NCBI GenBank assembly: GCA_017632155.1
Contig: JAGBRZ010000185.1
Span: forward strand, 36,023 to 100,022
Source of the DNA: Clostridia bacterium
GTDB taxonomy: Bacteria; Bacillota_A; Clostridia; Oscillospirales; CAG-272
Direction: 5' to 3'
Length of the DNA: 64,000 bases
Part shown: positions 57,457-64,000 of the stretch, one piece after another
How the letters are laid out: each line of letters starts with the position of its first letter
Position numbering within the stretch: the stretch's first letter is position 1
The notes under the pieces: model-generated
Told to the model about the DNA's origin: nothing
What the model saw: the letters and a program-made list of their open reading frames with translations, nothing else
Database searches by the model: none
Made by a program: the position numbers and the translations under genes

Positions 57457-57908
57457 TGGGCGAGAGAAATTTTAAGGTCGAGTTCATAAGTGGGCTAACC
57501 TGTTATGATCAGCAGACTGGCGAAGAGGTTTTCAAGTTTCCGGGCAAAGCAATTATGACTGGCGAAGAAGTTGGTGATCTTGTAACGGATACAAAACCAC
57601 GAGATGGTTTAGTTTCAATCAAGGCCAACGATGTCACAATAACTGGCAGTATGGACGATCCGCCGTCAGAGGTAATAATTCGGTTTGCCACCTCAGGCGA
57701 GCTCTCTTTTACCGCGTCGTGTGTATGGTATCCTAAAACGCTGAGTATGAGCGGTGTTTTCAGAGATATTGCTGCCGACATGGTAAAGGGTTATCTAAGG
57801 TCGGGCGGATCCCGGAGGGTTGCTCATCTCGCACTGTATGCCAGACGGTATCATGACCGTGCGAAGAATCTGGCACGGGTGTATCGGCACAATATGGGCG
57901 AAATTTAA
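57456..57908 (+). CDS. hypothetical protein, 150 aa
   Basis: Beta strands in the first 100 residues (FKVEFISGLTCYDQQTGEEV, DVTITGSMDDPPSEVIIRFA), a basic C-terminal helix (RYHDRAKNLARVYRHNMG). Last gene before a terminator-like hairpin. Not recognised. Confidence 0.65.
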   Translation: MGERNFKVEFISGLTCYDQQTGEEVFKFPGKAIMTGEEVGDLVTDTKPRDGLVSIKANDVTITGSMDDPPSEVIIRFATSGELSFTASCVWYPKTLSMSGVFRDIAADMVKGYLRSGGSRRVAHLALYARRYHDRAKNLARVYRHNMGEI

Positions 57909-57912
57909 CGCT

Positions 57913-57936
57913 AAACCGGCGCAGGTTTTATTTTTT
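57913..57936 (+). terminator. weak terminator-like hairpin
   Basis: AAACC-6-GGTTT followed by TATTTTTT right after the 57456 gene. The stem is short (5 bp), so it may terminate only partly. Confidence 0.5.
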
Positions 57937-57977
57937 GCGCCTATTTACAAATTACTTTTGTAGAAAGTGGTGATTTT

Positions 57978-58214
57978 ATGGTTTTTCTGTATCGAGATCA
58001 TCAGGACGACGGACTTCTGGTGTCCCGGAATCGGGAGGCGGAATGGGAAGAACCCTGCGATGCCTGCGGTTGTACGGACAGTCTGCTGGGCGAATTCCGG
58101 TGTCGGGAAGACCTGGCGGCGTTTCTTGAGGATGGCCGCGGGGTGATGTACAGTACCAGAGCGATTGATCAGGCTCTGTTCATGGCGGAGCTTCTGGAAG
58201 CGTGGGAGGTGTAG
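57978..58214 (+). CDS. hypothetical protein, 78 aa
   Basis: Acidic. Cysteines EPCDACGCTDSLLGEFRC suggest a small metal site; then EDLAAFLEDGRGVMY and a hydrophobic helix. Not recognised. Confidence 0.65.
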   Translation: MVFLYRDHQDDGLLVSRNREAEWEEPCDACGCTDSLLGEFRCREDLAAFLEDGRGVMYSTRAIDQALFMAELLEAWEV

Positions 58215-58664
58215 ATGGACACAAGGAGTATTGAATCTGACCTCGCAGACCTGTACAAGTACAAGAAGCTTCCGGATTGGTTATCTCAGTTTTACAGGGA
58301 TCTGTTCAGCAAGAATGTGCCGTATTTCCTTGCTGTCAAGGACGGGCCTGTATGTCTCCATACTATTCGTGGTACGGTAATCTCTAATGATTTTGACAGA
58401 GTTGTTATAGGCGATTACGGGGCTTTCGTTGAATTCAGTGTTCCGGCAGAACCGGATCTGTTTATTACCCAGCCCGGACAGGAATACAGAGAGAAACCGC
58501 CATATCGGGATAATGTGAAGTATCTGTGGCTGACGGTAGATGACGACAGCGGGATCAAGATTTATAAGCAGCTTCGTGGTGTGACGTATGCGGATTACAA
58601 ACCGGGAAAGTATTACGTCAGCGTACACGAAGTGCTTGGAACAAATACTACATTGAAGGAGTAA
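58215..58664 (+). CDS. hypothetical protein, 149 aa
   Basis: Starts directly after the previous stop. SH3-like and beta strands: PVCLHTIRGTVISNDFDRVV, GDYGAFVEFSVPAEPDLFI, and KIYKQLRGVTYADYKPGK. Not recognised. Confidence 0.65.
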   Translation: MDTRSIESDLADLYKYKKLPDWLSQFYRDLFSKNVPYFLAVKDGPVCLHTIRGTVISNDFDRVVIGDYGAFVEFSVPAEPDLFITQPGQEYREKPPYRDNVKYLWLTVDDDSGIKIYKQLRGVTYADYKPGKYYVSVHEVLGTNTTLKE

Positions 58665-58666
58665 GT

Positions 58667-59212
58667 ATGATTCAGGTAAGAAGAGGGGTTTTTGAAACCA
58701 ACAGCAGTAGCACTCACAGCATTTGCATTTCTAAGGGCGGATATAAGATCCCTGATAAGGTGTATTTCCATTTGGACGACTGGGGGTGGGAAACCGGAAT
58801 CGAGGAAGATACGGCGTCCTATCTGTATACGGCGATTATATGTTGTTTCAATGAAAAGGAAACGGATGCGTATCTGGCGTCGCTGAAAGAAGTGCTGGAC
58901 GGTCTGGGCATTGAGTACGAGATGGAGGATCCTGACTGGCGTTATACAAGCTGGGGCAGGTACTCGGATAAAGGTGGCATCGATCATGGTAACGCGCTGA
59001 GGGAATTCGTGGAGGCGGTGCTGAATGATTCAGATCTTCTTTTGCGCTATCTGTTCGGAGACAGTTTTATTGCTACCGGGAATGATAACAATGACTGCCG
59101 GGATATGACGGATGCGGCGTTTGAAACGGTATATGACTGGGATCGGCGGGAATATGTGGCAAATCCCCATCACGACGGCGAACACTACGAATATTTTTAC
59201 AAAGGAAACTGA
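58667..59212 (+). CDS. FETNSSSTHS-family phage protein, 181 aa
   Basis: MIQVRRGVFETNSSSTHSIC opens the protein. This N-terminal signature recurs in many phages and mobile elements and is shared with the next gene. The remaining 150 residues differ: DDWGWETGIEEDTASYLYTA, RYSDKGGIDHGNALREF and an acidic C-terminus. The function is unknown. A conserved extreme N-terminus in otherwise different proteins suggests a recognition or processing signal. Confidence 0.8.
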   Translation: MIQVRRGVFETNSSSTHSICISKGGYKIPDKVYFHLDDWGWETGIEEDTASYLYTAIICCFNEKETDAYLASLKEVLDGLGIEYEMEDPDWRYTSWGRYSDKGGIDHGNALREFVEAVLNDSDLLLRYLFGDSFIATGNDNNDCRDMTDAAFETVYDWDRREYVANPHHDGEHYEYFYKGN

Positions 59213-59221
59213 GGTGAATAC

Positions 59222-59581
59222 ATGAAACAGATCAGAAGAAGCGTCTTTGAGACGAACAGCAGCAGTACGCACAGTATTACGATGTGCGTGAAGTCTGATT
59301 TTGACCGCTGGGAAGCCGGTGAACTGTACTGGAGTCGATGGGATTGCGAATTAGTGCCGGTAAAGAAAGCTGACAAGGAGGTTCTCGACGGGATCGGAGC
59401 ATCTGACGAGGTGTTCTCTGCGGATGAGATCGATAAGATCCGGCGGGGTGATTATGGGTTCTATACATATGATGAGTTCTGGGGCGGAGGGTACATCGAA
59501 TATGAAGACTATTGCGAGTCTTTCCTGACACCGAGCGGTGAAAGAGTGGTAGCTTTCGGTTATTACGGGAACGATTATTGA
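59222..59581 (+). CDS. FETNSSSTHS-family phage protein, 119 aa
   Basis: MKQIRRSVFETNSSSTHSIT opens the protein, in tandem with the 58667 gene. The rest is shorter and acidic (EVLDGIGASDEVFSADEIDK; FYTYDEFWGGGYIEYED). The 9-base gap and shared N-terminus suggest duplication followed by divergence of the body. Confidence 0.8.
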   Translation: MKQIRRSVFETNSSSTHSITMCVKSDFDRWEAGELYWSRWDCELVPVKKADKEVLDGIGASDEVFSADEIDKIRRGDYGFYTYDEFWGGGYIEYEDYCESFLTPSGERVVAFGYYGNDY

Positions 59582-59588
59582 GGTGACA

Positions 59589-60461
59589 ATGAAAATACTC
59601 GGTACATATAAAAACGGGAATTATTCAGTTTGTCTTCTGTCCGACGGGTCGAAAATCCGGTACAACGATCTGGACAGTCTTATCCCGGAAAAGCCGGAGT
59701 CCATGGATATCAAGATCACGAATTGTTGTGATATGGGGTGCGCCATGTGTCACGAAGATTCCAGTCCAGACGGTGAACACGGGGATATTATGAATCTTCC
59801 CTTTCTTGACACTCTTTTACCATATACAGAGCTGGCCATCGGAGGGGGAAATCCGCTCAAGCATCCGGAGCTGTCCAATTTCTTGATCTCTCTTGCTGAA
59901 CGGAAGCTGATCGCCAATATGACAGTGAATCAGGCGCATTTTATGGGCAGTCTTTCTCGGATTGATGCTCTGGTATCTCTGAAGTTGATTTATGGAATTG
60001 GGGTATCCGTCACCAAGGTGGACGACGAGCTGGTCGCGGCTCTCCGGCGGTATCCGAATGCGGTGGTTCACGTAATCAATGGCGTGATTGATCCGGAAGA
60101 GCTGAAGAAACTGTACGGATGCGGGCTGAAACTGTTGATTCTCGGATACAAACAGTTCCGGCGGGGTGAGACGTATTACTCCTCGGCGGTACAGGAACGG
60201 ATGGACAAAATGTCTTCCCTGCTGCCGGAGATCCTTGAGAGTTTTGAGGTGGTCAGCTTTGATAACCTGGCTCTGCGTCAGCTTCCTGTACGGGATCAAA
60301 TGACCGAAGAAGAGTGGAACCAGTTTTACATGGGAGACGATGGCAAGTTTACCATGTATGTGGATGCTGTGAAGCGGGAGTTCGCAAAGAGTTCTACTTC
60401 CACGGAACGGTTCGCCTTGCTCGATGATGTAAAGGAGATGTTTGAGGCGGTGAGAAGATGA
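59589..60461 (+). CDS. radical SAM protein, 290 aa
   Basis: Start ATG 59589 after GAGGTGACA (a GTG at 59583 is less likely). NCCDMGCAMCHE holds C47-x3-C51-x2-C54, the [4Fe-4S] ligands of radical SAM enzymes; GGGNPL (85-90) is the SAM-binding glycine motif. The TIM-barrel-like core follows (VNQAHFM, VHVINGVIDPEE, LLILGYKQF). A QFRRGETYY segment is typical of phage-encoded members of unknown substrate. No cognate precursor peptide or RNA-modification domain is visible. It overlaps the nucleotidyltransferase gene. Confidence 0.87.
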   Translation: MKILGTYKNGNYSVCLLSDGSKIRYNDLDSLIPEKPESMDIKITNCCDMGCAMCHEDSSPDGEHGDIMNLPFLDTLLPYTELAIGGGNPLKHPELSNFLISLAERKLIANMTVNQAHFMGSLSRIDALVSLKLIYGIGVSVTKVDDELVAALRRYPNAVVHVINGVIDPEELKKLYGCGLKLLILGYKQFRRGETYYSSAVQERMDKMSSLLPEILESFEVVSFDNLALRQLPVRDQMTEEEWNQFYMGDDGKFTMYVDAVKREFAKSSTSTERFALLDDVKEMFEAVRR

Positions 60462-61486
60462 CAATGAAGGAGATTTATGAACTGGTTAAAGCCCCTGCGT
60501 ATGATTTTTTGCGAAACAATGAACATCTTGGGCGAAACATTATGTTCCTCACGCTCGGAGGCAGTTATGCTTACGGCACGAATGTGGAAGGGTCTGATGT
60601 AGACATTCGGGGGTGTGCTCTGAACCGTAAAGAGGAGATCCTGACCGGGCAGAACTTCGAGCAGTTTGTCAATGAAGAGACGGATACGACCATCTATGCG
60701 TTCAATAAGCTGATGAAGCTGCTGCTGAACTGTAATCCTAACACAATCGAGCTTTTGGGGTGCCGTCCGGAACATTACTTATATGTGTCTAAAGTCGGGC
60801 GGGAACTTCTGGACAACCGGGATATGTTTCTTTCTAAGAGGTGTATTCAGTCGTTTGGAGGCTATTCATATAGTCAACTTCGACGCTTGGACAACAAAGC
60901 TGTCCGCACCGTAGAACAAGAAGCCCGGGAGCAGCACATTCTGAACAGCATCCGAAATGCTTCTGACAGTTATAAGGAGCGGTTTCTGGAAGTACCCGAG
61001 GATTCGATTCGCCTGTACATAGACAAATCAGATCAGGAGGAATATGACTCCGAGATCTTTATGGACGTACATCTGATCCACTATCCTCTGCGGGATTACA
61101 AGGGAATGTGGTCGGATATGAATAACATCGTGAAGGATTACGCAAAGATCGGCCGGCGGAATACCCGGGCAGCGGAACATGGCAAATTGGCGAAACACAT
61201 GATGCACCTTGTCCGACTGTACTTAATGTGTATGGATATTCTGGATAAGGGCGAGATCATCACCTATCGTGAGAAGGATCTGCCTTTGCTTATGTCGATC
61301 CGCAACGGTGATTATCTGGACGAGAACGACCAGCCTATTCCGTCGTTCTTTGAGCTGGTGGAAACACTGCAGGCGGATCTGGAAATTTCCAAGACTAAGA
61401 CTTATCTGCCGGAAAAGCCGGACATGGACAGAATCAATCGTTTTGTAATGGACGTTAACGAAAGAGTTGTGAGAGGTGAATATTGA
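60458..61486 (+). CDS. nucleotidyltransferase of the pol-beta superfamily, 342 aa
   Basis: GGSYAYGTNVEGSDVDIRG (34-52) is the G-S-x9-D-x-D catalytic site, and a later acidic residue near TIYAFNKLMKL fits the third. The family (YcgL-like predicted nucleotidyltransferases) occurs in phages as 342-350 residue proteins. C-terminal helices carry HMMHLVRLYLMCMDIL. It may transfer nucleotides to RNA, protein or small molecules. It overlaps both neighbours by 4 bases. Confidence 0.85.
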   Translation: MTMKEIYELVKAPAYDFLRNNEHLGRNIMFLTLGGSYAYGTNVEGSDVDIRGCALNRKEEILTGQNFEQFVNEETDTTIYAFNKLMKLLLNCNPNTIELLGCRPEHYLYVSKVGRELLDNRDMFLSKRCIQSFGGYSYSQLRRLDNKAVRTVEQEAREQHILNSIRNASDSYKERFLEVPEDSIRLYIDKSDQEEYDSEIFMDVHLIHYPLRDYKGMWSDMNNIVKDYAKIGRRNTRAAEHGKLAKHMMHLVRLYLMCMDILDKGEIITYREKDLPLLMSIRNGDYLDENDQPIPSFFELVETLQADLEISKTKTYLPEKPDMDRINRFVMDVNERVVRGEY

Positions 61487-61824
61487 TGAAGAAGGAAGCT
61501 TTTGTGGCAATTATGGACGGGATGCGGGACTACTGGGATCAGATACAGGTTCTGGAGACGCAGCTTGGCGTGAATTTCGAGGATAATTTCCTCGTGCGGG
61601 TCATGGATAGTGTTCTGGACGGACTGTGCCTCGATATGGAAGGTGATATTCCCGACAATTGGGATCACCTGATCTATGAGTTTGCTTTCTGGCACAACTG
61701 GGGACGGGACGGTGCTCTCGTCGTTGAGATCGGCGAGAAGGAATATGAGGCCGGCACTGCGGAAGAGCTGTATTATCTGCTGCAGGTACTGGATCCAATC
61801 TACAAGGCGGCGCGGAATGGCTAA
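61483..61824 (+). CDS. hypothetical protein, 113 aa
   Basis: Helical N-terminus (FVAIMDGMRDYWDQIQVLET), ends in YYLLQVLDPIYKAARNG. The acidic middle DNWDHLIYEFAFWHNWGRDG looks conserved in phages. Coupled by overlap to the NTase and phosphoesterase genes. Not recognised. Confidence 0.72.
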   Translation: MMKKEAFVAIMDGMRDYWDQIQVLETQLGVNFEDNFLVRVMDSVLDGLCLDMEGDIPDNWDHLIYEFAFWHNWGRDGALVVEIGEKEYEAGTAEELYYLLQVLDPIYKAARNG

Positions 61825-62377
61825 GATCCTATACATAGCTGACTGGCATTACGGGCACGAGCACATCATTGCTTTTGATGGGCGGCCGTTCCTGTCTGCC
61901 GAAGAAATGAATCAAACTCTGGTAGACCGCTGGAATTCGGCGGTTGCGCCCGAGGATACTGTGTTTTGTGCAGGGGATATGTTCTGGTGCAATAGTAAGG
62001 AAGCTGTATCTGTACTGGACAAGCTGAACGGCAGCATCTATTTGGTCAAAGGCAATCACGACCGGTGCAATGACTCGCAGTTCAAGAAGCGGTTTGCCGG
62101 GATTTCGGAGTACATGGAGATCAAGGACGGCGGCAGAGATGTGGTACTTTGTCACTATCCGATCCCGTGCTTCAAGAATCATTATTACGGCTGGTATCAC
62201 TTGTACGGTCATGTTCATTCCTCGTTTGAGTGGAACATGATGGAGACTGTCCGGCGGCAGATGATAGAGCTGTATGATATACCTTGCAATATGTACAACG
62301 TAGGCGCCATGATGCGCTACATGGAATATACACCGAGGACACTGGACGAAATTGTGGAGGGTTATGGAAGAACGTAG
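61817..62377 (+). CDS. calcineurin-like metallophosphoesterase, 186 aa
   Basis: All motifs present: DWHYGH (9-14), AGDMFW (52-57), KGNHDR (78-83), LCHYP (111-115) and GHVH (131-134). The short size matches phage and bacterial YfcE/MJ0936-like phosphodiesterases. The start is ATG 61817, overlapping the previous stop. It probably hydrolyses phosphodiesters such as 2',3'-cyclic ends or cyclic nucleotides. It follows a nucleotidyltransferase and a radical SAM gene, which suggests a shared RNA-repair or nucleotide-signal role. Confidence 0.93.
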   Translation: MAKILYIADWHYGHEHIIAFDGRPFLSAEEMNQTLVDRWNSAVAPEDTVFCAGDMFWCNSKEAVSVLDKLNGSIYLVKGNHDRCNDSQFKKRFAGISEYMEIKDGGRDVVLCHYPIPCFKNHYYGWYHLYGHVHSSFEWNMMETVRRQMIELYDIPCNMYNVGAMMRYMEYTPRTLDEIVEGYGRT

Positions 62378-62630
62378 AAACCTGTATCTGGGAGACGGTA
62401 CGCACTTCCAGATGATTATGACAGATGTTACTGAAGATGAGATGCGAATGGCGATCCGGGCGCATCTGGCCAATACGGAAAGGCCGTCCCATTATCTCCG
62501 GTACTGGGAAGAAGACGGCGTCCGTTGGCTCGATTATGGTTCGTGGTCGGCGTTCTTCATCTGGGCGACCCGGGAGAATTACGAAAAACTTCTTCTGAGA
62601 AATAAAGAAATGGAGGAAAACAATGAATAA
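62364..62630 (+). CDS. hypothetical protein, 88 aa
   Basis: Start ATG 62364 after GGAGGGTT. EERRNLYLGDGTHFQMIMTD, DEMRMAIRAHLANTERPSHY and RWLDYGSWSAFFIW. Overlaps the membrane gene end. Not recognised. Confidence 0.68.
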   Translation: MEERRNLYLGDGTHFQMIMTDVTEDEMRMAIRAHLANTERPSHYLRYWEEDGVRWLDYGSWSAFFIWATRENYEKLLLRNKEMEENNE

Positions 62631-62847
62631 CAAATCGAGCAGCGGTCTGGGAATCTGCGGGGTTCTGACCATTATATTCGTGGTGCTGAAGCTTGTCGGC
62701 GTAATCAGCTGGTCTTGGTGGTGGGTTCTCTCACCGCTTTGGATCGATCTTCTGCTTGCGGTTGTTCTGCTTGTGCTTTACGGTATCGCATCGGCGGCGA
62801 GTGAAAGAAGACGCAAGCGGATCAGGAGGAACAGATGGAGACACTGA
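62623..62847 (+). CDS. small membrane protein, 74 aa
   Basis: Two hydrophobic helices (about 9-27 and 37-58) with SWSWWWVLSPLW between them, then a strongly basic cytoplasmic tail (SERRRKRIRRNRWRH). Topology as in small phage membrane proteins; function unknown. Confidence 0.68.
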   Translation: MNNKSSSGLGICGVLTIIFVVLKLVGVISWSWWWVLSPLWIDLLLAVVLLVLYGIASAASERRRKRIRRNRWRH

Positions 62848-63020
62848 ACAGAATGATCCGCGAGTGGGCGGACTTTGAGACTTGGCTTGTGACGGAAACG
62901 TCGTATCAGGAACTTGTAGCGGACAAGGACGGCCGGAAGATCTGGCGGTGGCTCGGAAGGTGGCGCCGGTTGCTCCGGGCTTTGTGCAGCCTTATGGGGA
63001 GGAGCAAGTATGACCTGTAA
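62835..63020 (+). CDS. small protein, 61 aa
   Basis: METLNRMIREWADFETWLVT; basic, tryptophan-rich (RKIWRWLGRWRRLLRAL). Amphipathic helix; could bind membrane. Overlaps both neighbours. Not recognised. Confidence 0.55.
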   Translation: METLNRMIREWADFETWLVTETSYQELVADKDGRKIWRWLGRWRRLLRALCSLMGRSKYDL

Positions 63021-63219
63021 AAAATGCGAATGGGGCGGCGGGATGTCTGTTCGCCCCGACGGGGTACATGAGCTGACTGCCTGCTGTTACCAGCTGAAGC
63101 AGAAACTGCGTAATGTTACCGTGGAAATACTGGAATGTCCGGTATGCGGCGATGTATCCATCGGTTGGTACCGGCAGGACAATACAGAAGAAGTGGACGA
63201 TGGAGATACCGCAGAGTGA
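63010..63219 (+). CDS. small zinc-ribbon protein, 69 aa
   Basis: CKKC (3-6), CC (25-26) and CPVC (43-46) form a zinc ribbon; acidic tail (TEEVDDGDTAE). Probably binds nucleic acid or protein. Not recognised. Confidence 0.68.
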   Translation: MTCKKCEWGGGMSVRPDGVHELTACCYQLKQKLRNVTVEILECPVCGDVSIGWYRQDNTEEVDDGDTAE

Positions 63220-63295
63220 AAAGAAACGGCAGAACTGCTTGTACCATAGAAAGACTGATGTATTGGAGGATGTGAAACATGGCAGAGATTCGTGA
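63200..63295 (+). CDS. possible small protein, 31 aa
   Basis: MEIPQSEKKRQNCLYHRKTD starts inside the zinc-ribbon gene without a clear ribosome site and overlaps the next gene. Basic peptide. Support is weak. Confidence 0.25.
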   Translation: MEIPQSEKKRQNCLYHRKTDVLEDVKHGRDS

Positions 63296-63575
63296 AACCT
63301 GTTATGAACAGGACGCTGACAGCAAGTGTGGGGTCATTACAACGAATGAGCTTGGGTGGATCCGAAAGATACAGAGACTGGCGGAGGAATATCCTGAGGA
63401 TGTGGTGATCAAGCTGCAGCCGGATGAAAACTATGGGTATCTTCTGGCATCTGTGCCGACACCTTGGTTTGTGATCCGCCCGCCGAAGAAGATGAATCTC
63501 AGCGAGGAGCAGAAGGATGCTCTCCGCGAGAGGATGGCGGAAGCCAGAAAAAAGCGAAACGACAAGGAGAACTGA
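63279..63575 (+). CDS. hypothetical protein, 98 aa
   Basis: Start after GGAGGATGTGAAAC. MAEIRETCYEQDADSKCGVI and YPEDVVIKLQPDENYGYLLA, PTPWFVIRPPKKMNLSEEQK; a basic helical end. The WIRKIQRLAEEYPEDVVI segment recurs in Firmicutes phage proteins. Not recognised. Confidence 0.68.
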   Translation: MAEIRETCYEQDADSKCGVITTNELGWIRKIQRLAEEYPEDVVIKLQPDENYGYLLASVPTPWFVIRPPKKMNLSEEQKDALRERMAEARKKRNDKEN

Positions 63576-63803
63576 ATGATATTCAATATAGTTGTTATTG
63601 TAGGCCTGATTTTTCAGGGGCTTATTATCATCTGGTTAGTAAATGAACAGGTAAGTACGATGTCTGCCTTTGGAGGGCTGGCGGCATATTTCCAAGCTCT
63701 TATAAAGGACCTTGGTTATCCTGAACTTATGGATATTCCTGATGAATCGGGCGAACTGAAGAGATGGTGCGAAGCCAGAAAGGATCGAAACGGAGAAACT
63801 TGA
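63576..63803 (+). CDS. small membrane-anchored protein, 75 aa
   Basis: N-terminal transmembrane helix (IFNIVVIVGLIFQGLIIIWL, 2-21), then a soluble acidic part. Its TGAATG start overlaps the previous stop codon. Not recognised. Confidence 0.62.
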   Translation: MIFNIVVIVGLIFQGLIIIWLVNEQVSTMSAFGGLAAYFQALIKDLGYPELMDIPDESGELKRWCEARKDRNGET

Positions 63804-63804
63804 T

Positions 63805-63984
63805 ATGGAGAATCGGAATTGTAAAAAGTGCATCTGGTTAGACAGTTGCCTATCTGACAAAGAAAAGCTGGAAGTGTGCGACGATTACTTCTATGACGAG
63901 GAAGAAGCACTTCTTAGGCATCTGTCTAAAGAAAGAATACAGTATCAGAAGGAATGGAATACATATACGGATGATGCAGACTGA
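63805..63984 (+). CDS. small cysteine-containing protein, 59 aa
   Basis: MENRNCKKCIWLDSCLSDKE: CxxC near the start plus C15 and C25 form a possible metal site. Followed by an acidic-helical part ending DDAD. The last 16 bases of the window carry GAGAGG, probably the site for the next gene. Confidence 0.65.
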   Translation: MENRNCKKCIWLDSCLSDKEKLEVCDDYFYDEEEALLRHLSKERIQYQKEWNTYTDDAD

Positions 63985-64000
63985 GAGGTTATCGGTTGGC

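Overview
The window reads as part of a large double-stranded DNA bacteriophage (or phage-plasmid) genome of a Firmicutes host, most likely a clostridial gut bacterium. The evidence is tightly packed, mostly short genes with overlapping start and stop codons, GGAGG-type ribosome binding sites, several near-consensus SigA promoters (TTGACA-17-TATAAT), and families typical of Firmicutes phages (DUF1071 annealing protein, GP88, DUF932, DpnD-like, MrpR-like, FETNSSSTHS proteins). No capsid, tail, terminase or lysis gene is visible, so this is a replication and accessory (early) section. The host assignment is inference.

Layout. From position 1 to about 49.2 kb every gene lies on the minus strand. 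From 51.5 kb to the end every gene lies on the plus strand. Between them, 49.2-51.5 kb is a non-coding divergence region. It holds a five-unit palindromic iteron array with about 30 bp period, pyrimidine-rich tracts, strong hairpins, two convergent consensus promoters and a duplicated leader module. It is the best candidate for a replication origin and early control region.

Minus arm by region: (i) 0-3.2 kb, a WGR-domain PARP-like protein (cut by the window edge) next to a TARG1-like macro-domain hydrolase and an NAD-dependent DNA ligase. (ii) 3.2-15 kb, the replication and recombination core: a DnaE-type polymerase interrupted by a 329-nt group I intron inside its catalytic PD-ID motif, a PP-loop/PAPS-reductase-like gene broken at a G9 run, a primase-helicase, a Cas4-like PD-(D/E)XK nuclease, SSB and a DUF1071 annealing protein. 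(iii) 15-23 kb, a large beta-domain protein, Lar-like and ThyX-like proteins, then a regulatory block with ArgR, an MrpR-like recombinase-fold repressor and MazF. (iv) 23-42 kb, a long run of small unknown genes, with an AT-rich island at 25.6-28.5 kb that holds a tRNA-Leu-like RNA and repeated intergenic motifs, and with an NMN adenylyltransferase, GP88 and DUF932 proteins. (v) 42-49 kb, a ParB-like protein and small genes separated by a repeated hairpin-plus-terminator leader element.

Plus arm: a P-loop helicase-like protein, a DNA-binding regulator, a nucleoside-kinase-like P-loop protein, two FETNSSSTHS paralogues, a radical SAM protein, a nucleotidyltransferase, a metallophosphoesterase and small membrane or zinc-ribbon proteins.

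Three themes connect genes. NAD+/ADP-ribose chemistry runs through the PARP-like, TARG1-like, LigA, NMNAT and NadR-kinase-like genes. A candidate shared operator (ACATTGCAT) sits at the MazF/MrpR promoter, at the early promoter in the origin region and in the ArgR-ThyX intergenic gap. RNA-level control is suggested by the intron, the leader terminators and the overlapping convergent transcripts.
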